Positions 24,189 to 31,705 of a DNA stretch of 64,000 nucleotides are shown one piece after another. The notes beneath the pieces were generated by a model. It was not told the DNA's origin. It saw only the letters and a program-made list of their open reading frames with translations, and ran no database searches. The DNA is from JBQTII01 sp052388275 (lineage in GTDB: Bacteria; Actinomycetota; Actinomycetes; Sporichthyales; Sporichthyaceae), in the NCBI GenBank assembly GCA_052388275.1, contig JBQTII010000081.1, forward strand, positions 1 to 64,000, read 5' to 3'. Position numbers and translations under genes: made by a program. Each line of letters begins with the position of its first letter. Within the stretch, counting starts at the first letter, position 1.

Positions 24189-25466
24189 TCAAGTCGAGCG
24201 GCGGTAGGGCACCGGGCGAGCGGGCTTGCTGACACGAGTGTCGCCCTCGGGGCTCGCGAGCTGACGTTCCAACGCGGCGAAGGCGTCGATGACTTCGGGA
24301 GCCTCGAACGCCCGGTTGCGCCGCCCGATCGTCACCTGTCGAAGGATGCCCGCCTCGACGAGCCGCCCGATTGCCTCGTTCGCGGGCTGATAGGTCCGCG
24401 CGATCAATTGCGCCGCTGAGTGGACCGTCAGCACCGGGGCGCCGGGTAGCGCCCGCAGGAGCAGATCGGTCCCTGATCGAGCTCGCACCGGGCCGAGCCG
24501 TTCGCGCCAGGCATCCTGCAAGTCACGTGCCTGCCCCTCGAATTGCAGTGCGTCACCGACCGCCCGGGTACAGGCCGCTGCGAACCGACCTGCCCAGATG
24601 TCAATACCACGCTGGGCGGCGACACTCGCCGTGGTGCCGGTGTGGCGAAAGGCCGTCAACCCGTCGATGTAGGTGCGTGCCCAGGTCGCGAGGATCAACG
24701 ACACCGGCGGGAGGACCCTTGGCGTGAGACCCCGTCGTCGAAGGACGAGGTGGATCAAGGCACGTCCCGTCCGGCCGTTGCCGTCGACGAAGGGGTGGAT
24801 CGTCTCGAATTGAGCGTGGGCGATTGCGGCCTGAGCGACGGCCGGAAGGTCATCGGTCGTGCAGAACGCGCACAGGTCCGCGAGCAGTTCAGGCACAAGA
24901 TCGGGCGGCGGTGGGACGAAGGCGGCCGAGCACGGATTGTAGGAGCTCCCACCGATCCAGTTCTGCTGGTTGCGGATCCGGCCCGCGTGGGGTTCCAGCT
25001 GTGTCCCGGCGAGGAGTCGACGGTGCACCTCCAGGATCAGCTCCACGGTGATGGCGTCACCGGCGTCCACCGCTTCGATGGCGTACACCATGGCGGCGAT
25101 GTTCCCCAGGACTTCCGCCGCGGTCACGTCCACTGTGGCGGCGTCGATTTTGACGGCAGCTTCAGCCCGCAGCAGGCGGCGCGGGCCGACTTCGAGTCCC
25201 TCGATACGCGATGAAGCCACCGCTTCGGCGCGCAGCAGGATGCGTGCCAGCGCCTCAGTGTCGACGAGCGCCCGGGCCTGGAGATTGAGCGTGGTGATGG
25301 CCGCCTCCGCGTCGGCGACGTCTGCTGCAACGTTGCCCTCGAGAGCAAACCGACGGCCGATCAGGCAGTCTGGGACATAGGCGTCGTACGCACACGACTG
25401 CCGGTCGCGGCGAGGTAGGCCCCCTGCGATATCGCTGATCCACTGTCGCCTTACAAACTTTGCCAC
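24189..25466 (-). CDS. Fic-family protein (AMPylase, class II)
   Basis: A 425-residue protein with the Fic catalytic motif HPFVDGNGRTGR at 224-235. An N-terminal SSRIEG (85-90) matches the inhibitory (S/T)xxxE(G/N) motif, so it belongs to the self-inhibited class. The C-terminal part (from about 330) looks like a winged helix (TVHSAAQLIARTYQPANEAIGRLVEAGILRQV), typical of Fic proteins with a DNA-binding tail. Fic enzymes attach AMP to Ser, Thr or Tyr of target proteins; the target is unknown. GTG start with GGAGGGA upstream; the promoter lies in an AT-rich patch. Confidence 0.9.
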   Translation of the reverse strand: MAKFVRRQWISDIAGGLPRRDRQSCAYDAYVPDCLIGRRFALEGNVAADVADAEAAITTLNLQARALVDTEALARILLRAEAVASSRIEGLEVGPRRLLRAEAAVKIDAATVDVTAAEVLGNIAAMVYAIEAVDAGDAITVELILEVHRRLLAGTQLEPHAGRIRNQQNWIGGSSYNPCSAAFVPPPPDLVPELLADLCAFCTTDDLPAVAQAAIAHAQFETIHPFVDGNGRTGRALIHLVLRRRGLTPRVLPPVSLILATWARTYIDGLTAFRHTGTTASVAAQRGIDIWAGRFAAACTRAVGDALQFEGQARDLQDAWRERLGPVRARSGTDLLLRALPGAPVLTVHSAAQLIARTYQPANEAIGRLVEAGILRQVTIGRRNRAFEAPEVIDAFAALERQLASPEGDTRVSKPARPVPYRRST

Positions 25467-25632
25467 AGTCCCTCCATATTCTAGGTTATACTACAAACCC
25501 AAATAAGAGACGCATCCGTCGCGCCGTGAGACGGGCGCGATGAGTGCAACCGCCGGACGTCGTGGGGATGACATCCCACGGGGACGGTGAGGTCGACGTC
25601 GGAGCCTCGGGCGGCGACGTAATCTCATCGTC
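25467..25632. other. divergent promoter region between fic and selO
   Basis: AT-rich on the fic side, with overlapping candidate -10 boxes on the minus strand (TAGAAT 25478-25483, TATAAC 25485-25490). Toward selO there are two hairpins: TCGCGCC/GGCGCGA (25519-25540) and CGTGGGGAT/ATCCCACG (25561-25580). No gene seen. Confidence 0.5.
25620..25625 (+). promoter_or_regulatory. -10 box (TAATCT) for a leaderless start
   Basis: TAATCT ends 7 bases before the GTG of selO at 25633, and no ribosome site is seen before that GTG. Confidence 0.55.
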
Positions 25633-27117
25633 GTGAGTCCCGAACCAGCGCTCAGCCTCCAACTTGAGAATTCGTTCGCCCGTGATCTGCCCGCCCTGGC
25701 CGTTTCGTGGCAGGCCGCGGTGTGGCCGGACCCCGAGGTGGTCGTGATCAACGACGCCCTCGCGGCCGAACTCGGGCTCGATGCCCACTGGCTGCGCACC
25801 CCGGCCGGGCTCGCGCTGCTCACCGGCGCGCAGGTACCGGGAACGACGCCGGTGGCGCAGGCCTACGCCGGACATCAGTTCGGGGGCTACTCCCCCCGCC
25901 TCGGCGACGGGCGTGCGCTGTTGCTCGGTGAGTTGACGGACACCGCGGGCCGGCGGCGCGATCTAGCCCTCAAGGGTTCCGGGGCGACCCCGTTCTCCCG
26001 GGGCGGTGACGGCAAAGCCGCGCTCGGCCCGATGCTGCGCGAGTATCTGGTCAGTGAGGCCATGCATGCCGCCGGTGTCCCGACCACGCGCGCGCTCGCC
26101 GTGCTGAGCACCGGCGAGCGCATCCTTCGCGAGGACGGCGCGCTGCCCGGAGCGGTGCTGGTGCGCGTCGCGGCCAGCCATCTGCGGGTCGGCAGCTTCC
26201 AGTACGCCGCCGCGCGGGCGGCCCAGGAGCCGAAGCTGTTGAGGGCACTCGCCGACTACGCCATCGCCCGACACCATCCGGACGCCGCGGCGGCGCAGAA
26301 CCCATACCTCGCGCTGCTCGACGCGGTCCTCGCGGCGCAGGCCACGCTGGTGGCCCAGTGGATGGGCCTGGGCTTCGTGCACGGGGTGCTGAACACCGAC
26401 AACGTGACGATCTCCGGCGAAACGATCGATTACGGACCGTGCGCCTTCATGGAGGCCTACGACCCGGCATGCGTGTTCAGTTCGATCGACCACGGCGGGC
26501 GCTATGCCTACGGCAACCAGCCCGAAATCACGCTGTGGAACCTGACCCGCTTCGCCGAGGCCCTGCTGCCGCTGATCGAGGCCGACACCGAGGCGGCAGT
26601 CACGGTCGCGACGGCTGTCCTGGACACCTACGTCGCCCGCTTTGAGGCCGCCTGGCTCGCTGTGATGGCAGCCAAGCTCGGCCTGCTCACCGTGGAGCGC
26701 TCCGACCCGCTCCCCCGCGGCTTGCTGGCCCTGATGCAGGCCGGGCACATCGACTGGACCACGGGATTCCGTTCGCTGTCCGCGCTCGCGCGCGGTGACG
26801 GCGCGCCGGCGCGTGATCTGTACCTTGACCGCGAGGCCTTCGACGCCTGGGCCTCGCAGTGGCTGGCCCGGCTCGCGGACCTGCCAGGCGGACCGGGCAC
26901 CGCGGCCGCGCGCATGGATGCGGTGAACCCGGTCTACATTCCCCGCAATCACCTCGTCGAGGCTGCGCTCGCGGCCGCGGGCAAGGGCGAGCTCGCGCCC
27001 ACGCGAGAGCTGCTCGCGGTCCTCGCCGACCCGTTCACCGAGCGTCCCGGGCTCACCTCCTACGCCGAAGGCGCGCCCGTCGACTTCGGCGCGTACCGGA
27101 CCTTCTGCGGCACCTGA
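25633..27117 (+). CDS. selO: SelO/YdiU protein adenylyltransferase
   Basis: A 494-residue pseudokinase-fold enzyme. SelO flips ATP and transfers AMP to Ser, Thr or Tyr of proteins, affecting redox homeostasis in other organisms. Family hallmarks: NSFARDLP, YAGHQFGGYSPRLGDGRA, LKGSGATPFSRGGDGKA, GVLNTDNVTISGETIDYGP and the C-terminal FCGT. Starts with GTG behind a TAATCT box. It is divergent from the Fic gene, so two unrelated AMPylases share one intergenic region. Confidence 0.92.
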   Translation: MSPEPALSLQLENSFARDLPALAVSWQAAVWPDPEVVVINDALAAELGLDAHWLRTPAGLALLTGAQVPGTTPVAQAYAGHQFGGYSPRLGDGRALLLGELTDTAGRRRDLALKGSGATPFSRGGDGKAALGPMLREYLVSEAMHAAGVPTTRALAVLSTGERILREDGALPGAVLVRVAASHLRVGSFQYAAARAAQEPKLLRALADYAIARHHPDAAAAQNPYLALLDAVLAAQATLVAQWMGLGFVHGVLNTDNVTISGETIDYGPCAFMEAYDPACVFSSIDHGGRYAYGNQPEITLWNLTRFAEALLPLIEADTEAAVTVATAVLDTYVARFEAAWLAVMAAKLGLLTVERSDPLPRGLLALMQAGHIDWTTGFRSLSALARGDGAPARDLYLDREAFDAWASQWLARLADLPGGPGTAAARMDAVNPVYIPRNHLVEAALAAAGKGELAPTRELLAVLADPFTERPGLTSYAEGAPVDFGAYRTFCGT

Positions 27118-27131
27118 GCGGGTGCGGCTGG

Positions 27132-27137
27132 CAGGCT
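27132..27137 (+). promoter_or_regulatory. possible -10 box (CAGGCT)
   Basis: CAGGCT lies 7 bases before the GTG at 27145, consistent with a weaker leaderless promoter. Confidence 0.3.
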
Positions 27138-27144
27138 GATGCGC

Positions 27145-27969
27145 GTGGCAGGACTGGCGGGCAAGGTCGCGCTGATCACCGGCGCGGCCCGCGGTATGGG
27201 GCGCGCCCACGCGGTCCGCCTGGCCGCCGACGGTGCGGATATCCTCGCGCTGGACATCTGCGCGGACATCCCCTCGGTCGCCTACCCCCTGGGGACCGCC
27301 GACGACCTCGCCGAGACCGTCGCGCTCGTCCAGGCTCAGGGCCGCAAGGCCCTGCCGCTCGTCGCCGACGTGCGCGATCTGGCCGACACCGGGGCCGCCA
27401 TCGCCGCCGGTGTCGAGGAGCTCGGGCGTCTGGACATCACCGTCGCCAACGCCGGCATCGCCTTGGCCGCGTACGGGATCGATGACGCGCAGGCGTTCGG
27501 TGACCAGATCGCGATCAATCTGACCGGGGTTTGGAACACCGTGCACAGTGCGGCCCCGGCGATGATCGCCGCCGGCAATGGCGGTTCGGTGGTGTTGATC
27601 AGTTCGGTGATGGGACTGACCGGGCGCCTGGGGGGCGGCAACGGCTGCGCCGACGGGTACACCGCCAGCAAACACGGCCAGGTCGGGCTGATGCGGGCCT
27701 GGTCGAGATGGCTCGCCCCGCACGACATCCGGGTGAACACCCTGCATCCGGGTGGGGTCGCCACCCCGATGGTGCTCAATGACGCGATGTCGGTCGTGTT
27801 CGCCGACATGAAACCCCCGGAGCACGGATCGGAGGTCGGCAACCTGCTCGACGTCACGATCCTCGCGCCTGAGCAGATCAGCAACGCGCTCGCCTGGCTC
27901 GTCTCGGACCAGGCGCGTTACGTCACCGGCGTCACGTTGCCGGTCGACGCGGGATACGCGACACCCTGA
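27145..27969 (+). CDS. mycofactocin-type short-chain dehydrogenase/reductase
   Basis: About 274 residues. The Rossmann motif is TGAARGMGRAHAVRLAADGAD, NAG motif VANAGIA, and catalytic Tyr-Lys in DGYTASKHG. The stretch LALDICADIPSVAYPLGTAD with DLAETVALVQAQGRK is characteristic of mycofactocin-coupled SDRs, which hold NAD tightly and need mycofactocin as the external electron carrier. No mycofactocin biosynthesis gene lies in the window. GTG at 27145 gives the N-terminus MAGLAGKVALITG; ATG at 27139 adds two residues. Substrate unknown, probably an alcohol. Confidence 0.82.
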   Translation: MAGLAGKVALITGAARGMGRAHAVRLAADGADILALDICADIPSVAYPLGTADDLAETVALVQAQGRKALPLVADVRDLADTGAAIAAGVEELGRLDITVANAGIALAAYGIDDAQAFGDQIAINLTGVWNTVHSAAPAMIAAGNGGSVVLISSVMGLTGRLGGGNGCADGYTASKHGQVGLMRAWSRWLAPHDIRVNTLHPGGVATPMVLNDAMSVVFADMKPPEHGSEVGNLLDVTILAPEQISNALAWLVSDQARYVTGVTLPVDAGYATP

Positions 27970-28015
27970 ACCGGCGCAAGGGCCGCGCGCCGGGGTGTGC
28001 GAGTCCTGCGCCGGT
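27970..28015. terminator. hairpin between convergent SDR and toxin genes
   Basis: ACCGGCGCA (27970-27978) pairs perfectly with TGCGCCGGT (28007-28015) over 9 bp; the 28-base interior is GC-rich and can fold further. Directly follows the SDR stop codon. Confidence 0.45.
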
Positions 28016-28055
28016 GGTACGCCAGGATGAGGATCCACCTACCCGCATTGGAACC

Positions 28056-28430
28056 TCAGGCGCGCAGGACCGCAACCTCATACCGGCACAGGTTCTGATC
28101 CCGCGTCACCAGAGTGAAGCCCTCAAGGCTCGCTTGCGCCACGAGCAGTCGGTCGAAGGGGTCGCTGTGATGCGGCGGCAATGAACGCACAGCCAACGCA
28201 TGCGCCAGGCCTATCGGCAACACCTCGAACTGGTGGTGCCGGAGTTGAACGCTCAAATCATCGGGCATGTCCAGCTTGCCCAAGCCGGCCTTGATGCTCA
28301 TCTCCCACACGCTCGCGCTCGAGACCCATACCTCGTTCTCGGCGGCAGCAATGGCGGCGACCGCCTCGGGGTTGAGCTGGACGTCGGACAGCCACCAGAG
28401 CAGCACGTGCGTGTCCAGGAGCAGCTTCAC
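28056..28430 (-). CDS. VapC-type PIN-domain toxin (second module)
   Basis: A 124-residue PIN ribonuclease of the same subtype as the toxin at 21032: LLLDTHVLLWWLSD, SSASVWEMSIKAGLG, HHSDPFDRLLVAQASLEGFTLVTRD. Both carry the HxDPFDR motif. GTG start overlaps the antitoxin stop codon. Two related modules 7 kb apart may be paralogous. Confidence 0.9.
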   Translation of the reverse strand: MKLLLDTHVLLWWLSDVQLNPEAVAAIAAAENEVWVSSASVWEMSIKAGLGKLDMPDDLSVQLRHHQFEVLPIGLAHALAVRSLPPHHSDPFDRLLVAQASLEGFTLVTRDQNLCRYEVAVLRA

Positions 28431-28669
28431 GCGCCCTCGCCGCGGAACATCGCCGCGATCTGGTCATCGTCGGCGTCGAAGTCCGCGCCGATCACCACTC
28501 GCCCCTGCCATCCACCTGGAGAGCGTGGCCGACGGGGCTCTTGGACCGCCACCAAGCGAACCTTGGGGGTGCCGGCCTTGGCGATGACGATGTCCTCGCC
28601 GCCCGCCGCACGCTCGACCAGATCCGACAAGTGGGTCTTAGCCTCATAGATATTGACCTGAGTGCTCAC
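28427..28669 (-). CDS. Phd/YefM-type antitoxin (second module)
   Basis: An 80-residue antitoxin: VNIYEAKTHLSDLVERAAGGEDIVIAKAGTPKVRLV is the DNA-binding part and the acidic tail (DFDADDDQIAAMFRGEGA) should wrap the toxin. GTG at 28669 is chosen (STQVNIYEAK follows, with GGAG just upstream); an upstream in-frame start at 28705 would add MTKELTNQHTGV. Confidence 0.88.
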   Translation of the reverse strand: MSTQVNIYEAKTHLSDLVERAAGGEDIVIAKAGTPKVRLVAVQEPRRPRSPGGWQGRVVIGADFDADDDQIAAMFRGEGA

Positions 28670-28685
28670 TACTCCAGTGTGTTGG

Positions 28686-28705
28686 TTGGTCAACTCTTTG
28701 GTCAA
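28686..28705. promoter_or_regulatory. direct-repeat operator candidate of the second toxin-antitoxin module
   Basis: Two exact copies of TTGGTCAA (28686-28693 and 28698-28705), start points 12 bases apart, about 17 bases upstream of the antitoxin start. Each copy is itself nearly palindromic, which suits a dimeric antitoxin. Confidence 0.5.
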
Positions 28706-28856
28706 GTAGGAGCGCAGGGGCTCGGGTAGTAGGCACGTCCGCGTCGCATTCAGCGGCCGGCTTTAGCTCACAGCCGCACCTAGCAAACACCCTCAAACAG
28801 AGGCCTAAGACCCCGTAGCTACGAGGCTAAGAGGACTATATGCCCAGCAGATGCCG

Positions 28857-28862
28857 TACACT
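28857..28862 (+). promoter_or_regulatory. -10 box (TACACT) for a leaderless start of the mod operon
   Basis: TACACT ends 6 bases before the GTG at 28869. A perfect 10-bp palindrome CGTAGCTACG lies upstream at 28814-28823 and could bind a regulator. Confidence 0.55.
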
Positions 28863-28868
28863 AATACC

Positions 28869-29270
28869 GTGACCAGCTTTCGCATCAGCGATGTTGCCGA
28901 CCTCATGGGCGTCAGCACCGACACCGTTCGCCGCTGGACCGACAGCGGCAGATTGCCCGCGACGCGCGACGGGAACGGGCATCGGTCCGTCGACGGGGCC
29001 GCCCTGGCGGCATTTGCTCGCGAGATGTCCGAGGACCCGGAGATGGTCGGGCTGGGGCACGCGTCCGCGCGCAACCGAATGCGCGGGATCGTCACCAAGG
29101 TCACCCGCGACACCGTGATGGCCCAGGTCGAGATGCAGTGCGGGCCCTACCGGGTCACCTCGCTGATCGGACGTGAATCCGCCGACGAGTTGGGCCTGGA
29201 ACCCGGCGTGCTCGCCGTGGCGACCGTGAAGTCCACCAACGTCATCGTCGAGATCCCCGACGCCGGCTGA
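28869..29270 (+). CDS. helix-turn-helix regulator with molybdate-binding TOBE/Mop domain
   Basis: A 133-residue protein. An excisionase/MerR-like helix-turn-helix (FRISDVADLMGVSTDTVRRWTDSGRL, 3-28) is followed by a Mop/TOBE domain (about 66-130; ARNRMRGIVTKVTRDTVMAQVEM, SLIGRESADELGLEPG, KSTNVIVE) that binds molybdate. It probably senses molybdate and controls the operon behind it, in the role of ModE, although its DNA-binding part is unrelated to classic ModE. GTG at 28869 is preferred over ATG 28851 because the latter is upstream of the TACACT box's expected start site. Confidence 0.85.
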   Translation: MTSFRISDVADLMGVSTDTVRRWTDSGRLPATRDGNGHRSVDGAALAAFAREMSEDPEMVGLGHASARNRMRGIVTKVTRDTVMAQVEMQCGPYRVTSLIGRESADELGLEPGVLAVATVKSTNVIVEIPDAG

Positions 29271-29300
29271 GCGCCCGCGCCGCAAGGGCAAGGAGTTCGG

Positions 29301-29939
29301 ATGCGAGTTAACCCCACGCTGCGCCGCACGACCGTCGCCGCCCTGGCCGCAGGTCTGTCCCTGACCGGCGCGATCGCCTTCTCGGCCGGCGCGAGCCCCA
29401 TCGGCGAGGCGGGCGCACCGACCGCAGCGGGCGAGTCGCAGCTCGCCGCGGCGAAGCTCCGCGGAGTGCGGCTGTCCGGGGCCTTTGACGAGCGGGGCCC
29501 CGTGACCCGGGCGGAGCTGCTCGACTTCACCCAGCGCACGGTGAAGGCGAAGTTCGAGGCCGGCGGCGCGGAGCTGTCCAAGACCTTCACCGGTCCGCTG
29601 CTGCTCGACGTACTCACCGCGGCCGGCGCACAGATCGACCCCGAGGCGCGCAACGACTCCCTGCATTACGCGATCCTGGCCAGGGCCGCCGACGGGTACA
29701 CCGCTGTGCTTGCCTTCGCCGAGCTGGAGGCCAAATACGGCGCCAAGCGGGTGCTCATCGGCCTGAGCGAGGACGGCAGGACGCTGGCCCGCCCCCGGCT
29801 GATCGTTCCCGGCGACGCCCACGGCGGGCGTTACGTCTTCGATCTCGCCACCATCACCCTGCTGCGCCTGAGCCAGTCCCTGGCGGCCGGGCCCGCGGGC
29901 AACCCCGACCGATCCGCGACCGGGGTCACCGTCGGCTGA
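29301..29939 (+). CDS. exported sulfite-oxidase-like molybdopterin-binding domain protein
   Basis: A 212-residue protein with a signal peptide (1-31, RR-containing n-region MRVNPTLRRTTVAAL). The rest resembles the molybdopterin-binding domain of sulfite-oxidase-family enzymes: VTRAELLDFTQRTVKAKF, FTGPLLLDVLTAAGAQIDP, ADGYTAVLAFAELE, LIVPGDAHGGRYVFDL. The conserved cofactor-binding cysteine of true enzymes is absent, so it may bind the cofactor or molybdate without catalysis. Its place between the regulator and modA suggests a role in molybdenum uptake or sensing. Confidence 0.65.
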   Translation: MRVNPTLRRTTVAALAAGLSLTGAIAFSAGASPIGEAGAPTAAGESQLAAAKLRGVRLSGAFDERGPVTRAELLDFTQRTVKAKFEAGGAELSKTFTGPLLLDVLTAAGAQIDPEARNDSLHYAILARAADGYTAVLAFAELEAKYGAKRVLIGLSEDGRTLARPRLIVPGDAHGGRYVFDLATITLLRLSQSLAAGPAGNPDRSATGVTVG

Positions 29940-29993
29940 CCGCCCATCCGCGCCCGCCCGATCCACGTCCACGAGCCCGCCTTGAGGAGAATC

Positions 29994-30842
29994 ATGAACA
30001 GCCTGCTCCATCGATCACGTCGGCACCTCGCCGTGGGTGCTGTGGTCGCCCTGCTGGCTTCCCTTGCGGCCTGCGCGGACGACGAGGACCCGGTCACCGC
30101 CTCCCCGGTGGTTCCGGCGCCCGGCACGCCTGCCCCGCTGGTGAGCACCCCCGCCGCAGCCGCGCCGGTGACCGGAGAACTGATCGTGTTCGCGGCAGCC
30201 TCCCTCACAGGCACCTTCACCGAACTCGGCAAGACCTTCGAGGCCGCGAACCCGGGGGCAAAGGTGACCTTCCAGTTCGGCTCCAGCGCAACGCTGGCCG
30301 CCCAGATCAACGAGGGCGCGCCCGCCGACGTCTTCGCCGCCGCATCCCCGGCCACCATGGCGACCGTCACCGCTGCGGGCGGCGCGAGTTCGCCGGCGAT
30401 CTTCGTTCGCAACAGCCTGCAAATCGCGGTGCCGGCCGGGAACCCCGCCGGGGTGGACGCCCTGGCCGACTTCGCCGACGAGGCGCTGGACATCGCGCTG
30501 TGCGCCGCCGAGGTGCCGTGCGGCGCCGCCGCGGACAAGGTCTTCAGCGCCGCCACGATCACCCCCGCCCCGGACACCCGCGAACCCGACGTCAAGGCCG
30601 TACTTGCCAAGGTCGTGGCCGGCGAGGTGGACGCGGCGCTGGTCTACACCACCGACGTGCTGGCCGCCGGGGATGCGGTGGAGGGGATCGAGTTCCCCGA
30701 GGCGGCCCAGGCGATCAACGACTACCCGATCGCCCCCCTCACGGAGGCGGGGAATGCGGCTGCGGCCGCCGCGTGGGTAGCGTTCATCCTCTCCCCCGCA
30801 GCTCAGCAGGTGCTCACTGCGGCCGGCTTCGGAGGGGCATGA
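29994..30842 (+). CDS. modA: molybdate ABC transporter substrate-binding lipoprotein
   Basis: A 282-residue lipoprotein: lipobox LAAC (about residue 23) after a hydrophobic core, then a Pro/Ala-rich linker and the ModA domain from about 62 (LIVFAAASLTGTFTELGK, FGSSATLAAQINEGAPADVFAAAS). The Ser-rich oxyanion site AASL and GSSA is visible. ATG at 29994 has GAGGAG upstream. The stop overlaps the modB start (ATGA). Confidence 0.92.
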   Translation: MNSLLHRSRRHLAVGAVVALLASLAACADDEDPVTASPVVPAPGTPAPLVSTPAAAAPVTGELIVFAAASLTGTFTELGKTFEAANPGAKVTFQFGSSATLAAQINEGAPADVFAAASPATMATVTAAGGASSPAIFVRNSLQIAVPAGNPAGVDALADFADEALDIALCAAEVPCGAAADKVFSAATITPAPDTREPDVKAVLAKVVAGEVDAALVYTTDVLAAGDAVEGIEFPEAAQAINDYPIAPLTEAGNAAAAAAWVAFILSPAAQQVLTAAGFGGA

Positions 30843-31705
30843 CGAGTACCGACCACCCGCGTGGGGCGGGCCACCCGATCGAGGTGGCCCGCCCTTCGCG
30901 CGCGCCCCGCGAGCGCTCGGGAATCCCGCCGGTCCTGCTGATCCCGGCAGCTCTCGGCCTGCTGTTCCTGCTGCTGCCCGTCGTCGGCCTGCTGGTACGC
31001 GCTCCTTGGACGACGCTGCCCGAACGGTTGCAGGACCCCGTCGTCGTGGACGCCCTGCAGCTCTCGCTTTACACCGCGACGATGGCGACCCTGGTCTCTC
31101 TGGTCCTCGGCATCCCGATCGCGGTGGTCCTGGCCCAAGGCCGCTTCCGCGGCCGCGGGCTGGTCCGCGCGCTGGTGACAGTGCCCTTGGTGCTGCCGCC
31201 CGTGGTCGGCGGGGTGGCCCTGCTCGCTGCGCTGGGACGGCGCGGGGTGATCGGCAAGCACATCTTCGAGTGGACCGGGTATTCGTTGCCGTTCACCACC
31301 GAGGCGGTGATCGTGGCGGAGACCTTCGTCGCGATGCCGTTCCTGATCATCGCCGTCGAAGGGGCGCTGCGCGGGCTGGACCCCCGCTACGCCGAAGCCG
31401 CTGCCGCCCTCGGGGCGAGCCGCTGGACGATCTTTCGCACGATCACCTTGCCGCTCATCGCGCCCGGGATCGCCGCCGGCGCGGTGCTGTGCTGGGCGCG
31501 CGCCCTCGGGGAGTTCGGCGCCACCATCACCTTCGCCGGCAGCCTGCAGGGCCGCACCCAGGTGATGCCCTCGGCCGTCTACGCCGCCCTGGAGACCGAC
31601 CCGCAGGCCGCGATCGTGCTCAGCCTGGTACTGCTCACCGTCTCGATCGTGGTGCTGGCCAGCCTGCGGGAGAAGTGGATCTCGCCGACCGGACGTGGCG
31701 CGTGA
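30839..31705 (+). CDS. modB: molybdate ABC transporter permease
   Basis: A 288-residue inner-membrane protein with about six transmembrane helices. The EAA loop that contacts the ATPase reads EAAAALGASRWTIFRTITLPLIAPG. The N-terminus has a 30-residue polar extension. It overlaps modA by 4 bases and modC by 4 bases (GTGA), so modABC is translated as one unit. Confidence 0.92.
   Translation: MTSTDHPRGAGHPIEVARPSRAPRERSGIPPVLLIPAALGLLFLLLPVVGLLVRAPWTTLPERLQDPVVVDALQLSLYTATMATLVSLVLGIPIAVVLAQGRFRGRGLVRALVTVPLVLPPVVGGVALLAALGRRGVIGKHIFEWTGYSLPFTTEAVIVAETFVAMPFLIIAVEGALRGLDPRYAEAAAALGASRWTIFRTITLPLIAPGIAAGAVLCWARALGEFGATITFAGSLQGRTQVMPSAVYAALETDPQAAIVLSLVLLTVSIVVLASLREKWISPTGRGA

Noticed and set aside
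25963..28038. A 691-codon open frame on the minus strand opposite selO and the SDR gene
   Set aside because: GC-rich coding sequence commonly leaves the opposite strand open. The translation has Gly/Arg/His-rich, low-similarity composition and no start signal, while the plus strand holds two clear enzyme families.
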